In this document: one piece after another, positions 23,593 to 34,892 of the stretch
Layout of the letters: every line of letters begins with the position of its first letter
Position numbering within the stretch: position 1 is the stretch's first letter
Assembly (NCBI GenBank): GCA_004352715.1
Contig: SCFE01000011.1
Coordinates: forward strand, 2,721,067-2,785,066
Origin: Hofstenia miamia
Lineage: Eukaryota > Xenacoelomorpha > Acoela
Direction: 5' to 3'
Length of the DNA stretch: 64,000 nt
Notes under the pieces: generated by a model
What the model was told of the DNA's origin: nothing
Databases searched by the model: none
Seen by the model: only the letters and a program-made list of their open reading frames with translations
Position numbers and translations under genes: made by a program

Positions 23593-23794
23593 AGCATCGT
23601 TCCCACTATCAACTTTTTATCAAATGATAAATTATCAGTTAACAGAAATTTGTTTTACCAAAAATTCGGATGGACAGTTCCCACCCTTGACATTTATGAG
23701 CATTTAAAAAAGCAAACCGAGATTTCACACAATCGACTTTTATCATGGACTTCTACACAGATGATAAAAGTCAATAGTGGGTGGGAACCACACC
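23593..23794. mobile_element. MITE, same family as 58467-58679
   Basis: Its left end (GTTCCCACTATCAACTTTTT) and inverted right end (GGTGTGGTTCCCACCCACTA then TTGACTTTTATCA) match the terminal repeats of the element at 58.5 kb. About 200 bp, no ORF. The left end has lost the outer GGTGTG. Confidence 0.65.
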
Positions 23795-24247
23795 TTTAGA
23801 ACTTTTTATCCAACAAAAATATATTATTCGGCATTTGAGCGCGGTGCGTTTAAATGAGGCTGGACTGGACTAACTACAAAAATACAATATTTGAGGTGAG
23901 CTGTTAGCTCTACACACATTAATTTCTGCCTGTTGGGTATGGGAAGCATTTGACAGTTTTTAAAAATCGAATATTTCATTGCACAAAAGGTAATACTTTC
24001 AGTTACAAAATTGAATCTGGCAAAAATATTCAACATGACAGGAGAGCACATATACCCATGGGGTGCTTATATACTCAAGGATTTCTAAATTTCTTTATAG
24101 ACTTTTAGAAAATTGTTTTACATTGGGAATGTAATCTATTGCATCATCATGGATGAAATTTTTAGTTCAAGACTAAATATATATATATATATATGCATAA
24201 TTTGAATTGAAAATACCATGCAAGACAAAATGAAAAAATAAAAAAAT

Positions 24248-24317
24248 TGCGCAAGTCAGAGTTGAACCCGGATCAACAGCTTGGAAGGCTGCTATGCTAC
24301 CACTACACCACCTGCGC
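24248..24317 (-). tRNA. tRNA-Gly (UCC anticodon), possibly a pseudogene
   Basis: On the minus strand the acceptor stem GCGCAGG pairs with CTTGCGC (one G-U). A perfect A box TGGTGTAGTGG is followed by anticodon loop CTTCCAA (TCC) in stem GCAGC/GCTGT, then a B-box-like GGTTCAACTCT. A T run (ATTTTTTT) follows the 3' end as a Pol III terminator. The T arm is about one base short and pairs poorly, so the copy may be inactive or a tRNA-derived repeat. Confidence 0.7.
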
Positions 24318-24949
24318 TCGAAAATATTCTACATTATTTCGAGTTTAGAATTGCTTTTTAAGAAAGAAAACAATATTCATTTCAAGTATGTTTTATTATC
24401 ATGTAATTGATTGCGTCATTTTGTTTTGCGGTTAGAGGGCTACAACAATTTGTGCTAGAATTTCTTGTAATGTGCGTAAAAATCCATTCAAAACTAGAGT
24501 AAAGTAGAACAAGAATTTTCTCTACCATAGATAGCTGAGCTTGGCAATTAAAGAAAAACTTACGATTTCGATTAGGTGTCGGTTTTCAGAACGAGGGAGT
24601 GTTCTTTTGACGTACGAGGGTCACCATCTAGCATCATCATAGTTAGCAATATAGAAAAGCATAAACACAGTGATAGTGTAGTATCTAATCTCGCTGAGGT
24701 AAAACATCCAAGAGTACCATTAAGACATAAGCATTTTAAAGTAGTATACATTAACGAGGCCAGCTTAAGTATGTATTAGAGTACAGGCATCTGGACTAAC
24801 ACAAAAAAAGGCAATTAGAATTACTGCGGATATGTTCTGCATTGGCAGCATATAGGAATACGTGGCAATTAGTGCCGAAGCGAGACAACAAAGCTGCCAT
24901 CGATAGTAAACGAAATAATTTGGATCAACTAGACCCCAGAACTGAACTA

Positions 24950-25510
24950 TACGAGGGAGAGTCAAAAAGTAATGATAATTTTATAAAAGAGTGACAATAA
25001 TTTCAGAATCTTGTATTCTGACAAAAAGTTTCTACACCATGATTTTCGTTAAATCATTAACATGATAAAGTAAGAGTTCAATAAAGTAAGAATCATTTCT
25101 CTACATAGTCTCCTTCACACATCAGACACTTTTCCACGATGTGGTGCTTCCATCCCTCCCGCCCCCTTCGAAAGCAACCATTGGTAGACAGTGGAATCTG
25201 GAGGAGCACTATCCTCGTAGACAGAGCTCAATGCATTAATGATGTCAGCCGGCTTCCAACCAAGTTTCGTTAGAAACTTGACATTGCTGCGAATTTCAAT
25301 TTTGGTGCTCTCCATTGATTGAACCTTATATAGCGTAAACGCTAGATTTTGAATTGGTTTTAAGAGGCTGACAGCAGTGTAAGCAAATTCAAACTCAGTT
25401 CAAATCACGGGTATGAATAGCTATTTCAAATGAGACAAAACTTGTTTTCCTTCTACTTAAATTTTTCAAATGGCATAGATATTATCATTACTTTTTGACT
25501 CACCCTCGTA
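24950..25510 (-). mobile_element. Internally deleted mariner element
   Basis: The terminal inverted repeats start TACGAGGGAGAGTCAAAAAG on the left and TACGAGGGTGAGTCAAAAAG on the right, nearly perfect for about 29 bp. TA dinucleotides flank both sides (24948-24949, 25511-25512), as for mariner insertion. Inside, only the transposase N-terminus survives (25315-25115, minus). At 561 bp it is under half the usual 1.3 kb, so the catalytic core is gone. Confidence 0.88.
25115..25315 (-). pseudogene. Mariner transposase N-terminal fragment
   Basis: The open frame contains IEIRSNVKFLTKLGWKPADI and APPDSTVYQWL, matching the paired-like DNA-binding region of mariner transposases (KIExRxVIKFL...; DSAPSxSTVYxW). 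The frame ends at the internal deletion; just beyond it the minus strand reads CEGDYVEK-like sequence from the far C-terminus. No DDD catalytic residues remain. Confidence 0.8.
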
Positions 25511-25519
25511 TATATATAT

Positions 25520-26240
25520 ATATAATGATTTCTTGTGGAAAAAATAAACAAAAAATGTTTTGAAAATTTTTTGTGCTATCTAAATTTTTTCACATTGATG
25601 TAACTTCAATCTAGTGTGATAAAAATATCACATTTTTATTGAGTGATGACAGTTGAATACATATTCCTTTTAGTAACTTTTTTACTAAATTTACTATAAG
25701 TTTATGGGATACTTAGAATGATTTCAATGAGATAAATTCTTGTTTAACAATTAAAAAAAATTTTTTCTAATAAATAAATGCTCTTCCCAAGAAGATTAGA
25801 AGTTCCATAAGATCATTGGGAACCTCAAAGGTTTTTGGGAAAATTTAGATTGTTCAATATCACTCTTAAGTATGCGCATTTCAGTATCATTAGTGTACAA
25901 GGCTAACTCTAAAGAATTAGCGTTACTAGTGCATCAAGCTTATTTATTGAGTTTATTTAGTTAAGTTAATCAATGTTGACAATTTCTCCAACTTCGCTAA
26001 TTAAATAATCCTGTTACGAAGTACATGACCGTCCTTTGCATTATCACTACTTATATTGTATACTCCACACAAAACTCACCAAAACTATAATGCTTTTATG
26101 TTTTTATTACGCTACTGCATATAGTAATGCTTGAGTACTACTAGTATAATTACGTTGAGTTTTGCCAAACGAATTGAATTTATCATTTTGTGATGTTCCT
26201 TAACTTTTCTGAAAAAAGAATTTTTCTGATAAATCATAGC
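25520..26240. other. No recognised gene
   Basis: AT-rich sequence between the mariner and the next retrotransposon fragment, with short (AT)n tracts at 25510-25524 and near 26247-26260. Confidence 0.4.
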
Positions 26241-26249
26241 CCTAATATA

Positions 26250-28360
26250 TATATATATATGATTTAGACATCATCAAAGAAAAACTGCGCGCAATTGAAT
26301 GGGATGAGATACTAAATGAAGACGATGTAAACCTATTAATAGAGAAACTAGAAGAAATTCTTGCTAAAGTCATGATCAATAGCCGTAGAAAATCTGTGCA
26401 AACAATCTACAGAACTAAAAAAAAATATGTAACAAAGAACTCCTTAAGGAGAAAAGGAGTGCTCTTAATAAAAAGAAAAATTGTAAGCGAAATATCATTC
26501 AACGGACAATAAACAGCACTGTTTATAAAATTCGAAATTCAAAAATGCAATCACTGAACAAAGATGAATTACATAATGAAGTGAATAAAAGATTAAGAAA
26601 AAAGAAATGCAACCTACATACATCAGAAAAGAAGCTAATCTGCTACATAATTTCTTCTGTAGATTTAATGAGGACAAATGTAAAGACGAAGAATTAAACA
26701 ATAAAGAAATAACCGAAACTACTTCCGTAATATCCAAAGAGTAAGTTCAAGATTTATTTTCAAATATTCACTTACGTTCCTCGAATGGCATTTTAAAAGA
26801 ACCAAACTGGTTTTTTCAAATGCTTCTCAAACGAACTTAGTTATGTTTATTCATGTGTATTTAATAGATGTTTCAAGAAAATTGAATATCGTAATGAATG
26901 GAAGAAAGCTGTTGTTACCCCTGTACCAAAGACAAATAATATTGAAGTAAGCAAAGAAAACCTAAGAAACTTCAGGCCAATTGCTGTGACTCCGATTCTA
27001 GCAAGATTGACTGACAAGTTCATAGTTAACCTCTAAAATAAAAAATGGAGAAAAAGGTTGATAAATTTCAATTTGCATACAAAGAATGTAAAATTACTTC
27101 TGATTTACTTTTGTATGTCATGCAATATGTGTACAATTCAGTCAATGCAGACTCAACATGCTTAGTGAGAATGATGTTCTTCACTGCTACAGCAGTGTAT
27201 TTAATACCATACTTCAACATAAAATGATAAACCGAATTAAGGAAGCGTCGCCATTGATAGCAGAATGGATATTTCAGTATATATCAGGTTGGTCAGAACA
27301 AGTTAAATACAATTCAAATACGTATTCAATCAATACCAATTGAATAAATCGTTGGTTTATCAGAAGGAGGCCCACTAAGTGGAATGTTACTTACTGACCA
27401 AACTGATGAAATATCAAATGAAATTATGAATATTGAAGATCTGTGGTTGACATTGCAAAATATTCAGACGATATGCGTGTCATTGGTAGAATCTATGATC
27501 AATCTGCTTACAGTGATTATCAGAAATATAAAGTTTCCATAGAACAAGTTATTGAACAGTCTGTTGTAAGGAATCTTAAAATTAACACAGTAAAGACTAA
27601 AGAATTAATAACATCAAGAAAGCTCATCTTAAATGTATTTTAGAAATAGAATTTCAATGAACGGAGAAGCAATACAACCTGCAATAACCTATAAATACTT
27701 AGGCCTGAACATTGACGAAAATCTAACTTGGAATAGTCATGTTTCACACGTTATGAGACGGCTACATGAAAATTATAAGTTTATTGTATTTTGTAGAGCA
27801 CCTTGCTAGTAAAAACAAATTATTGGTATTCCAATGTTATATAGCACCAGTATACACTGCGAACCAAATTATAATGCAAGTAATTTTTTCCATTTTTTTC
27901 ACAGACTATTAGGTGAAGACAAGCATGCTTTATTTGATGCACTACTAGTCTAATTCTTTTAACATCCGTACCAAAATATTAAATTACAATATGTTACTTG
28001 AGAAAAAATTGAAAAAAAATCGGTTTTCAAGTGAATCAGACCATTATGTTATCAATGATAAACATGTATTGTGTCGGAATGAGACTTCTTAAAGATAAGC
28101 ATAACAAGCAGAATGTTTAAAATTTTTGTATACTAAGATCAAACTATCCAAAAATCGGTGAAGCAATTTTAATTAAGGAAAATAAGAAAGATCTACTATT
28201 AAATATTCAACAAAGCATGCTAACATTAAATTTATTTTAGAAGTGCATGCAATATTCTATTTATAAATTGTAGTTATTGTAAATTTATTACAGCATTATT
28301 GTTATACTGAAGATGATTTATAATCCAAACCAGTCTATTCTAACGTCTAGCTAACATGAA
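26250..28360 (+). pseudogene. CR1/Rex-like retrotransposon, 5'-truncated and decayed
   Basis: In order, through several frames: a region between endonuclease and polymerase (KLRAIEWDEILNEDDVN near 26280); EYRNEWKKAVVTPVPKTNN and LRNFRPIAVTPILARLTDKF near 26885-27030; KFQFAYKECK near 27060; AYADD-equivalent AKYSDDMRVIGRI near 27455; TYKYLGLNIDENLTWNSHV near 27690; and a C-terminal tail to about 28350. The catalytic YADD reads YSDD and the frame is broken at many places. Same family as 3379-4720. Confidence 0.7.
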
Positions 28361-29200
28361 TATATATATATGAGCAGCGTTCACATATGAATGGGAAATT
28401 GTTACTATGTTAATATTTGAATTAAAAAACACAATTTTGACAAAACCAATTGGAAAGGGTTAAGTTTGGATTCACATTTTTGACTTGCTGATGATGAATG
28501 GAGCCATTTCAACACATGGATTAATAAGGAACTCTTGTAATTTTAAACAAATGTGATTCATACACTTAGTAAAATGAATCTACTTGCCTATTACTGTACT
28601 GAAGACAAGGCTGATGAGCATCGTTTGTTAAAGTAGTGGAACTTAAAATAATGAATAATTTACCACATGAAGAGATATTTATTACAACCAATCATTTGTA
28701 TTTTTCAGCACTTAGCATCCGTACTCTAAAAAGAGCTGATTCGATTGCATTTTCCTTACATGCTAAAAATTGAGATATCACATGTTAAGTGTTTTAGGAC
28801 AATTTTTTTCAAATTTATGCAATATTTTGAAGGTTATGCAAAAGTTCAAATTATTAATGTGGTTATATAACACTATTTTTCAAGTTCTAAGTTTGTGTGT
28901 TATTTCAGGAAATACGAATTTTGTGAGAGAGAAAATCTGTATAACCTACGATTCGTAGGAGAGGACTTGTTCTATTTTGAACATATTTAGTAGGAAAACA
29001 TTTCAGTAGCACTTGACTGTGCTGTTACTGTTTTACTATTTTACATGAAAACCATAATAAACCAAAGTAATGGTTGAAGTAAAAAATGACTTGGATGCGT
29101 TAAGATCTAAAGAGGTGAATTGCAAAAATTAGTCTTAATAAACGTGTTTTGATTGACGTATTCAAAGTGTGAAGAATGATTAATATTTGAAAGGAACTTA
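28361..29200. other. No recognised gene
   Basis: AT-rich spacer without supported features. Confidence 0.35.
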
Positions 29201-29204
29201 AAAG

Positions 29205-29760
29205 AAAGAAATAATTTACTATAATATTTAACACATATAGTATATAGGTGCACGTAGCAAGTTGTACAGTAAACATCCTTTGCACTTACGTGCTAACTAT
29301 GAGGAACACATTCGCGGTCATCGTTGTTGGATTGGAATCCTTACAGTAACTGAATCGAATAGAAAATTGGTGTTGGATGAATAGTATTTTAAATGCCACT
29401 CGAAGAATTACTTCTTGCTTGTAGAAACTTTTTAAAGTTCTCCAGTGTTTTTTGTTTCTTCCATGTAACTAAACTTTCAAATGTGATGGCTACAAATCAT
29501 CAAAATATATTTGGTTAATTGCCGTGAACATGCCAAAATCTGGAGGTAATTTAAAAAAATGGTCAATCCATAAACATTGCCAATCACTATAACTGGATAT
29601 CTAAAGTCAGACATATATGCATGCAAAAAGTATTAGTTTTTATATGTTTCATTTGTATTGAAACAAACGAATATCAGTAAATGATTTTATCCCGTAAATA
29701 TTTAACACTAACTCAACCGATATAACTATATCGCATAATTACAACTTAAATTTTGAAGAG
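29205..29760 (+). repeat. Dispersed repeat, copy 1 (uninterrupted)
   Basis: Matches 34893-35345 and then 36140-36240. Shared anchors include ATAGGTGCACGTA, TAACTGAAT, ATATATTTGG, GCCAAAATCTGGA, CAGTAAATGATTT and ATCCCGTAAATATTTA. No ORF; class unknown. Confidence 0.65.
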
Positions 29761-29879
29761 TAATTTATATTTCAGTGGACAATTGAACCAAACTTATATT
29801 TATGCAAGCTCTTTGAAAAACTTTTGCATATTCAAATAACCGCATTCCTAAAATCTGAGAACATCCTATGGCACAAAAA

Positions 29880-30900
29880 TTTAGTATTCGCAATAGTCAT
29901 TACACCCAAGACGCAATTCTATCTGTTACTCAGCAAATAAAGTATAATATATCTCATAATAAATGCAAATGTGTCGCATTATTAGACTTAAGCAAGGCAT
30001 TCAATTCCATGAATTTTTAAATTTTGCAAGAAAATCTCATAAATTATTATTTTGGTGATAATTTTCTTGGGATTATTTTTTGCAATTTATGTAAATGGCA
30101 TAATAAAACATGGTAACAGCGATATTTACCAATATGCCGAAGTCACATGGCGAATACTTACCGCAAAAATGTTTTTGATACTATAAAAAACCTCCACGCA
30201 GATGTAGAAAAGTTAAACAATTGTTTTACAAGCAATCAACTAAAACTAAATATGGAAAAACGCAATTTAAAATTTTCTTACACAAGGCACAAAGAAATCT
30301 AATAATTGATGTAGAACTAAAGATAAATAATGAGTCAATAAAGCAAAGTGAATCAGTCAGCTATTTAGGAGTGGAGATAGATAATGAATTAACATTTGAA
30401 AAATTTCTACTGAATAAGATTCAAAAAATAACTGCAGGCATTAGATATCTTTATCACTTACGCAATGCAATATCAAGCAATTATCATAAACAACTGATAC
30501 ATGATTTCTGTTTGTCTCATTTTCAATACTATTCCTTTCTTTTAACTAACTTAGTTCGAAACATCGTATGCTTCTATCAAAGACATTTAATTACTGTATA
30601 AAAACTCTAACCTTTGCACAAAGACATAACGAAGCATCAGTATATCGTAATAAATATAAAATATTATCTCCGTTCTACCAAATTCATCTGCATATGCTAT
30701 CTATCATATTTAAATTCAAATCTCTACAAACATCTCTCCTTTTCCTTAATGCCTTTATTAAATTCAATGAGCAATCGCAAAAATTTCTGTTTAGATAAAA
30801 ATTCTAATGGTTTTCATAACATATCAATTAAATTGTGGAATAAATTAGACTATGAAATGCGAGTAGAAAAAATTACAAAAAGTTTAGAAAATAACTAAAG
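29880..30900 (+). pseudogene. Non-LTR reverse transcriptase fragment
   Basis: Starts within the polymerase (KYNISHNKCKCVALLDLSKA then FNSM, the catalytic Asp block LDLSKAFD). It has a damaged YADD region (IYQYAEVTW near 30130) and continues open as INNESIKQSESVSYLGVEI and DNELTFEKFLLNKIQ, then C-terminal blocks (FHNISIKLWNKLDYEMR near 30815-30865). Frameshifts at several points. Closely allied to the fragment at 35345-36139 (shared LWNKLDY and RSEK/RVEK blocks). Confidence 0.7.
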
Positions 30901-31180
30901 AAATCACTGCTAATAAAACAATGTACACTAGGAGACAGCAACACACTTCATGCATTCGAAGCATACTTTTAATATTGATCACCTACACAAATATTCACAC
31001 AAACATTGATTTATATTATTATTATATATTAAGATAAGATAAGATAAGATATTCTTTATTCAGATAATATTTTCAATTACAAAACTGGTTATTATCTGAA
31101 TAGCGTCAAGAATGATAACAAATAACTATATTTACAAAAAAAATAGGACTACAAAATCTGTTCTGTTCAGGCTATGGAAA

Positions 31181-34100
31181 TTAATTGCGCGTTATTGTGT
31201 AATCTTTATTGTAAAATTTGAATCCTAACCATGATTTACCCAAAATGAATTTTTCCTTCAACATAAATGCTTTTAATTTTCTTTTAAACGTAATTGCACT
31301 CTTAATCATTTTAATTTCACTTGGTAATCGATTCCAATTGCGAATTGCAACATTAATAAAAGACTGTTGCTTGATTTTTTTACGAAATTTAATGCTAGTA
31401 TAATGATTAGTTCTTATATTGCGCTTATGAAAAAAGTTTGGAAATGATATTGAATTATAAGGAGGTAATTGATTTGTTATTTTAAAAAACTTTATCAAAA
31501 TATTAAAAATAAAGAGTTGATTTGGAAACAGCAAAGATGACAAAATGTAATTTCTTGTTTTGGAGCAGTTTTTCTGACAAACATTCAATGCCCATTTTAA
31601 TTGTATTGTAAGTTTTTTTACTAATGATTCATTTAAGCTTGAAAAAAGTGTATTTGCATAATTAAGATGACTCATTACTAGAGCATGAAATAATTGAATC
31701 ATAATGGCAGAGGGTAAATGTTCAGCTACGTGTGATAATGTTTTAATACTCATTGCCATGCGTTTTAAAATTTCTTTTACTTGCTGCTTGTATGTTAATT
31801 TTGAGTCAATAGTTATACCAAGATATTTGAAGGATTCTTTAGGGGAGATTGAGGCGTTATTAAAAGTAAGTGAAGAATTGGGTAGGAATACACTTTTCCC
31901 CTGAGGATTCAAGATGCAAAATTCAGTTTTTTCACTGTTGTTGTTTAATTTGTGCATGTTGAAATATTTACTCAATTTTTCACAATTTTGTTCTACATCA
32001 TTTATTGCTTGATTTAAGGATGTATTTCCACTAAAAATGCATGTATCATCGGCGTATTGAATCAATTGACAATTCGTATGTTGCTGCATGTCGTTTACAT
32101 ATATGTTAAAAAGTAGCGGTCCAAGAATGGTACCTTGCGGTACTCCGTTTTTTATAGAGAGCCAATTAGAGAAAGTATTATTTAATTTGACGCACTGAAT
32201 TCTATTAGTTAGATAACTTGATATTAATTTAACGCTACTTTCAGAAAATCTTAGCTTTTCTAATTTCTTATATAAGATATCGTGATTAATAGAGTCAAAA
32301 GCTTTTGAAAGATCAAGGCAGGCCACTGCAACAAATTTGTCAGAGTCAAGAGATGATCGCCAATTTTCGGTAGCATACAAAAGAGCATCATCAGTTGAAA
32401 AATTCTTGCGGAAACCAAATTGTGTTTTTGACATTAATTGGTGTTTTGAAAGGTGGTCACTAATTTGATTATGTAAGAGACGTTCGAAAATTTTACTTAT
32501 TGGCGAAGTAATTGAGATCGGCCTATAATTAATAGCTAAAGTTGCATCTTTCTTTTTGAAAACCGGAGTAATATATGCTTGTTTCAAACGATTTGGAAAA
32601 TTGTTCTGTTTTAAGGATTCATTGAAGATGAAATTTAAAGGCTCAGCAATTATAGAGGCAGTTACTTTTAATATCCAGGAAGGAATTTTAGATGGACCAC
32701 TAGATTTATTGGGTTTTAGTTTATTAATTGCTTTAATCATTTCGTATGTAGTAGAAAAACGAAAAATGAATTCGGGTATTTTATTATTAATATTTGGTGA
32801 TTGATATTTGATATAGGGTCCTTTAAATTTTCCCAAGTTAACAAATGTTTCGTTTAGTACATTAGTAATGTCAAAATCATTTGTAAATGAGTTCCCATTC
32901 GAGTCTCTAATCTCCTCAATGATTGTAGATTTAGATTTTGCAGTGTTAGCAATCTCATGAATGAGTTTCCATTTAGACTTTTGGTTTGGTAAAATTTTGA
33001 ATTCATTTTTAATATATTTATTAAAAGATTTACGATTTTCAATATTTGATAAATTTCTTGCTTTTTTATAAGCTAAGAAATTTTCGCTAGATTTTGTCAA
33101 TAAGAAATTTTTAAAAGCATTTTTCTTTTCAATAATCAATTTTTTGGATAAATCAGTTAACCAAGGTTTAGATTTATTATATTTAGAGGCACAATTTTTA
33201 AAATTTTTGTTAATTAAGATCTTCTTTTCTGGACAGAAAATATTAAGGTGTTTTTCAAAGATTGAAATGAAATTTTCCATCATAGAATTAGTATCTTGTG
33301 CATAATACACTTCATGCCAATGTTCAAAAGTCAGCGATAATTTTAGTTTTTCAACATTATGATTATTTTTTTCCCGAATTGTGGTCCATTTCCTAACTAT
33401 TGAATTTACTGGTTTCGTTGTTATAAAGCTAATGGAAGTAATGCAATGATCGGAGAACGGACATTCAGCTGTAAAATATGTAAGTTTTGAAAAATCATTA
33501 TCTGACATTATGAAGTAATCAATAAGCGTGCTACTCGTTGCAGTGACCCTTGACGGCGTAATTTTATTAACAATATTCAGATTAAACATATTTAGTAAAT
33601 TGTCAATTTTATCTCGTTCTTTTTGGTCCAAATAATTAATGTTGTAGTCTCCCATTAAAATAATGTCTTTATTTTCAGAAACAGCTAAAACCAATTCATT
33701 TTCCAATTGCTCAATGAAATAATTCGAGTATTTTTTGTGCGGAGAATAAGAAACATTTATCAGTTGTTTTTTATATGTAGCATTTCCTAAGGGATTTGAT
33801 ATTTCTACCCATAAGCTTTCAAATTTAGATACGTCGCTATACTTTATATCTTCGCGTAATTTAGGTTTGAAAATTTTTGGTATTAATAATGAGACACCTC
33901 CACCACTGGATTTTCCTAATAGATTATTAGTTTGCCTATCTTTTCTAAACAAACAAAATGATTTATTGAATGACCAACAATTATCAAAGTCTTTGTTCGA
34001 CAACCAGGTTTCCGAGATTCCTAGAATAACATCATTTTTAAAATTAGACATAAATTGCTTAAATTCAAAATTTTTCTTTGACAGGTTTTGAAAATTTATA

Positions 34101-34495
34101 TGCACATAGTTAATAGTGTTATTTTTTGCATTCAATCTATCGAAATAAGTATCGTAATCTAAAATCGGACCAGGGTTCTTTTCAATGCCATGAAGAATTA
34201 ATAATAAGGAAAAAAATATTGAGATACTTAGTAATTTTTTAAAGCTGATAAACACGATGAAGATGTTTTTGTTGTTAATAGGAGAATAATGAATTAATTT
34301 ATAATAGCATACTTTTCTTCTTTTTATATTCAAAACATGGGTAGTTTCATATTTTTTATGACAATAAAATAAGTTAAATAACAAAAGAAGGATTAACAAT
34401 TTTGAATGAAAATAATTTTTAGCATTTAGATGATGAAATTTCCATAGCCTGAGCGTCGTTAGTAAATGCACAAAATATAAATATTTACAAGACAT
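31181..34495 (-). CDS. Retrotransposon ORF2: APE endonuclease plus reverse transcriptase
   Basis: 1104 codons without a stop. After a hydrophobic N-terminus comes GIEKNPGP (residues 103-110). The apurinic-type endonuclease follows with ISETWL, MGDYNI, IDYFIMSD and PFSDHCI, all of its usual acidic and His positions. The reverse transcriptase shows NKSSGPSKIPSWIL, QFGFRKNFSTDDAL, CLDLSKAFDSINHDIL (first catalytic Asp), GVPQGTILGPLLFNIYVNDM and QYADDTCIF (catalytic YADD), then FKYLGITID and a C-terminal domain. The intact frame suggests recent insertion; the protein would nick target DNA and copy its RNA there. The ATG lies inside the end of ORF1. Confidence 0.93.
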   Translation of the reverse strand: MSCKYLYFVHLLTTLRLWKFHHLNAKNYFHSKLLILLLLFNLFYCHKKYETTHVLNIKRRKVCYYKLIHYSPINNKNIFIVFISFKKLLSISIFFSLLLILHGIEKNPGPILDYDTYFDRLNAKNNTINYVHINFQNLSKKNFEFKQFMSNFKNDVILGISETWLSNKDFDNCWSFNKSFCLFRKDRQTNNLLGKSSGGGVSLLIPKIFKPKLREDIKYSDVSKFESLWVEISNPLGNATYKKQLINVSYSPHKKYSNYFIEQLENELVLAVSENKDIILMGDYNINYLDQKERDKIDNLLNMFNLNIVNKITPSRVTATSSTLIDYFIMSDNDFSKLTYFTAECPFSDHCITSISFITTKPVNSIVRKWTTIREKNNHNVEKLKLSLTFEHWHEVYYAQDTNSMMENFISIFEKHLNIFCPEKKILINKNFKNCASKYNKSKPWLTDLSKKLIIEKKNAFKNFLLTKSSENFLAYKKARNLSNIENRKSFNKYIKNEFKILPNQKSKWKLIHEIANTAKSKSTIIEEIRDSNGNSFTNDFDITNVLNETFVNLGKFKGPYIKYQSPNINNKIPEFIFRFSTTYEMIKAINKLKPNKSSGPSKIPSWILKVTASIIAEPLNFIFNESLKQNNFPNRLKQAYITPVFKKKDATLAINYRPISITSPISKIFERLLHNQISDHLSKHQLMSKTQFGFRKNFSTDDALLYATENWRSSLDSDKFVAVACLDLSKAFDSINHDILYKKLEKLRFSESSVKLISSYLTNRIQCVKLNNTFSNWLSIKNGVPQGTILGPLLFNIYVNDMQQHTNCQLIQYADDTCIFSGNTSLNQAINDVEQNCEKLSKYFNMHKLNNNSEKTEFCILNPQGKSVFLPNSSLTFNNASISPKESFKYLGITIDSKLTYKQQVKEILKRMAMSIKTLSHVAEHLPSAIMIQLFHALVMSHLNYANTLFSSLNESLVKKLTIQLKWALNVCQKNCSKTRNYILSSLLFPNQLFIFNILIKFFKITNQLPPYNSISFPNFFHKRNIRTNHYTSIKFRKKIKQQSFINVAIRNWNRLPSEIKMIKSAITFKRKLKAFMLKEKFILGKSWLGFKFYNKDYTITRN

Positions 34496-34826
34496 TGTTA
34501 AAAGTTAGGAAAGATCTTAGCTTGTGAATTTCTGCTAGTGTGAAGAAATTTGGCGGCGGAGATGACAGGGCGGAAGCGTAGGTTTTATGAAAATGCTGTG
34601 GTGCGCGTTGATTAGGCCAATTAAACTGATGAGGCGGAAGAAATGATTGGCGCTGCGTGTGTTTAAACGTGGGCGACGTGAAGGTAGCGGCATGGCGGTT
34701 GAAACGTGGCGGTGCAGTGCTGAAATAGCGTTGAGTACGGGGCGGTATTTCATCAAAGAATTCTTTGATCTTGCGCGCTAGTGTTGAGTATCCTCTTCTT
34801 GAGAAATGGATACCATCCTGTTTATA
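34485..34826 (-). CDS. Retrotransposon ORF1, C-terminal part with SGNH-esterase-like end
   Basis: A 113-codon open segment in a frame different from ORF2 ends TAA at 34485-34487, eleven bases past the ORF2 ATG. It begins QDGIHFSRRGYSTLARKI, matching block V of SGNH/GDSL hydrolases (DxxH ... G), the esterase domain found in ORF1 of many CR1/L2 elements. A Pro-, Phe- and His-rich tail follows. GC content is visibly higher than in ORF2. In the same frame a TAA (34827-34829) precedes it, beyond which open sequence continues to about 34900, so either one stop mutation or the truncation edge explains the missing front. Confidence 0.7.
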   Translation of the reverse strand, partial: YKQDGIHFSRRGYSTLARKIKEFFDEIPPRTQRYFSTAPPRFNRHAATFTSPTFKHTQRQSFLPPHQFNWPNQRAPQHFHKTYASALSSPPPNFFTLAEIHKLRSFLTFNNVL

Positions 34827-34892
34827 TTATATTTTCTCTGTAATTTTTTGGCAAGTAAATTTCTTTTTGACTCTTAACTCCGAGGTTATGTA

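Larger units (their letters stand above)
31029..34890 (-). mobile_element. CR1/L2-clade non-LTR retrotransposon, nearly full ORF2, partial ORF1
   Basis: Minus-strand element with the tail of ORF1 (34826-34485), a full ORF2 (34495-31181) and a 3' end marked by tandem ATCTT units (31031-31050), the short-repeat tail typical of CR1/L2-type elements rather than poly(A). The 5' border is near 34890, where the dispersed repeat (copy 2) begins, so the copy is probably 5'-truncated inside ORF1. Confidence 0.85.
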
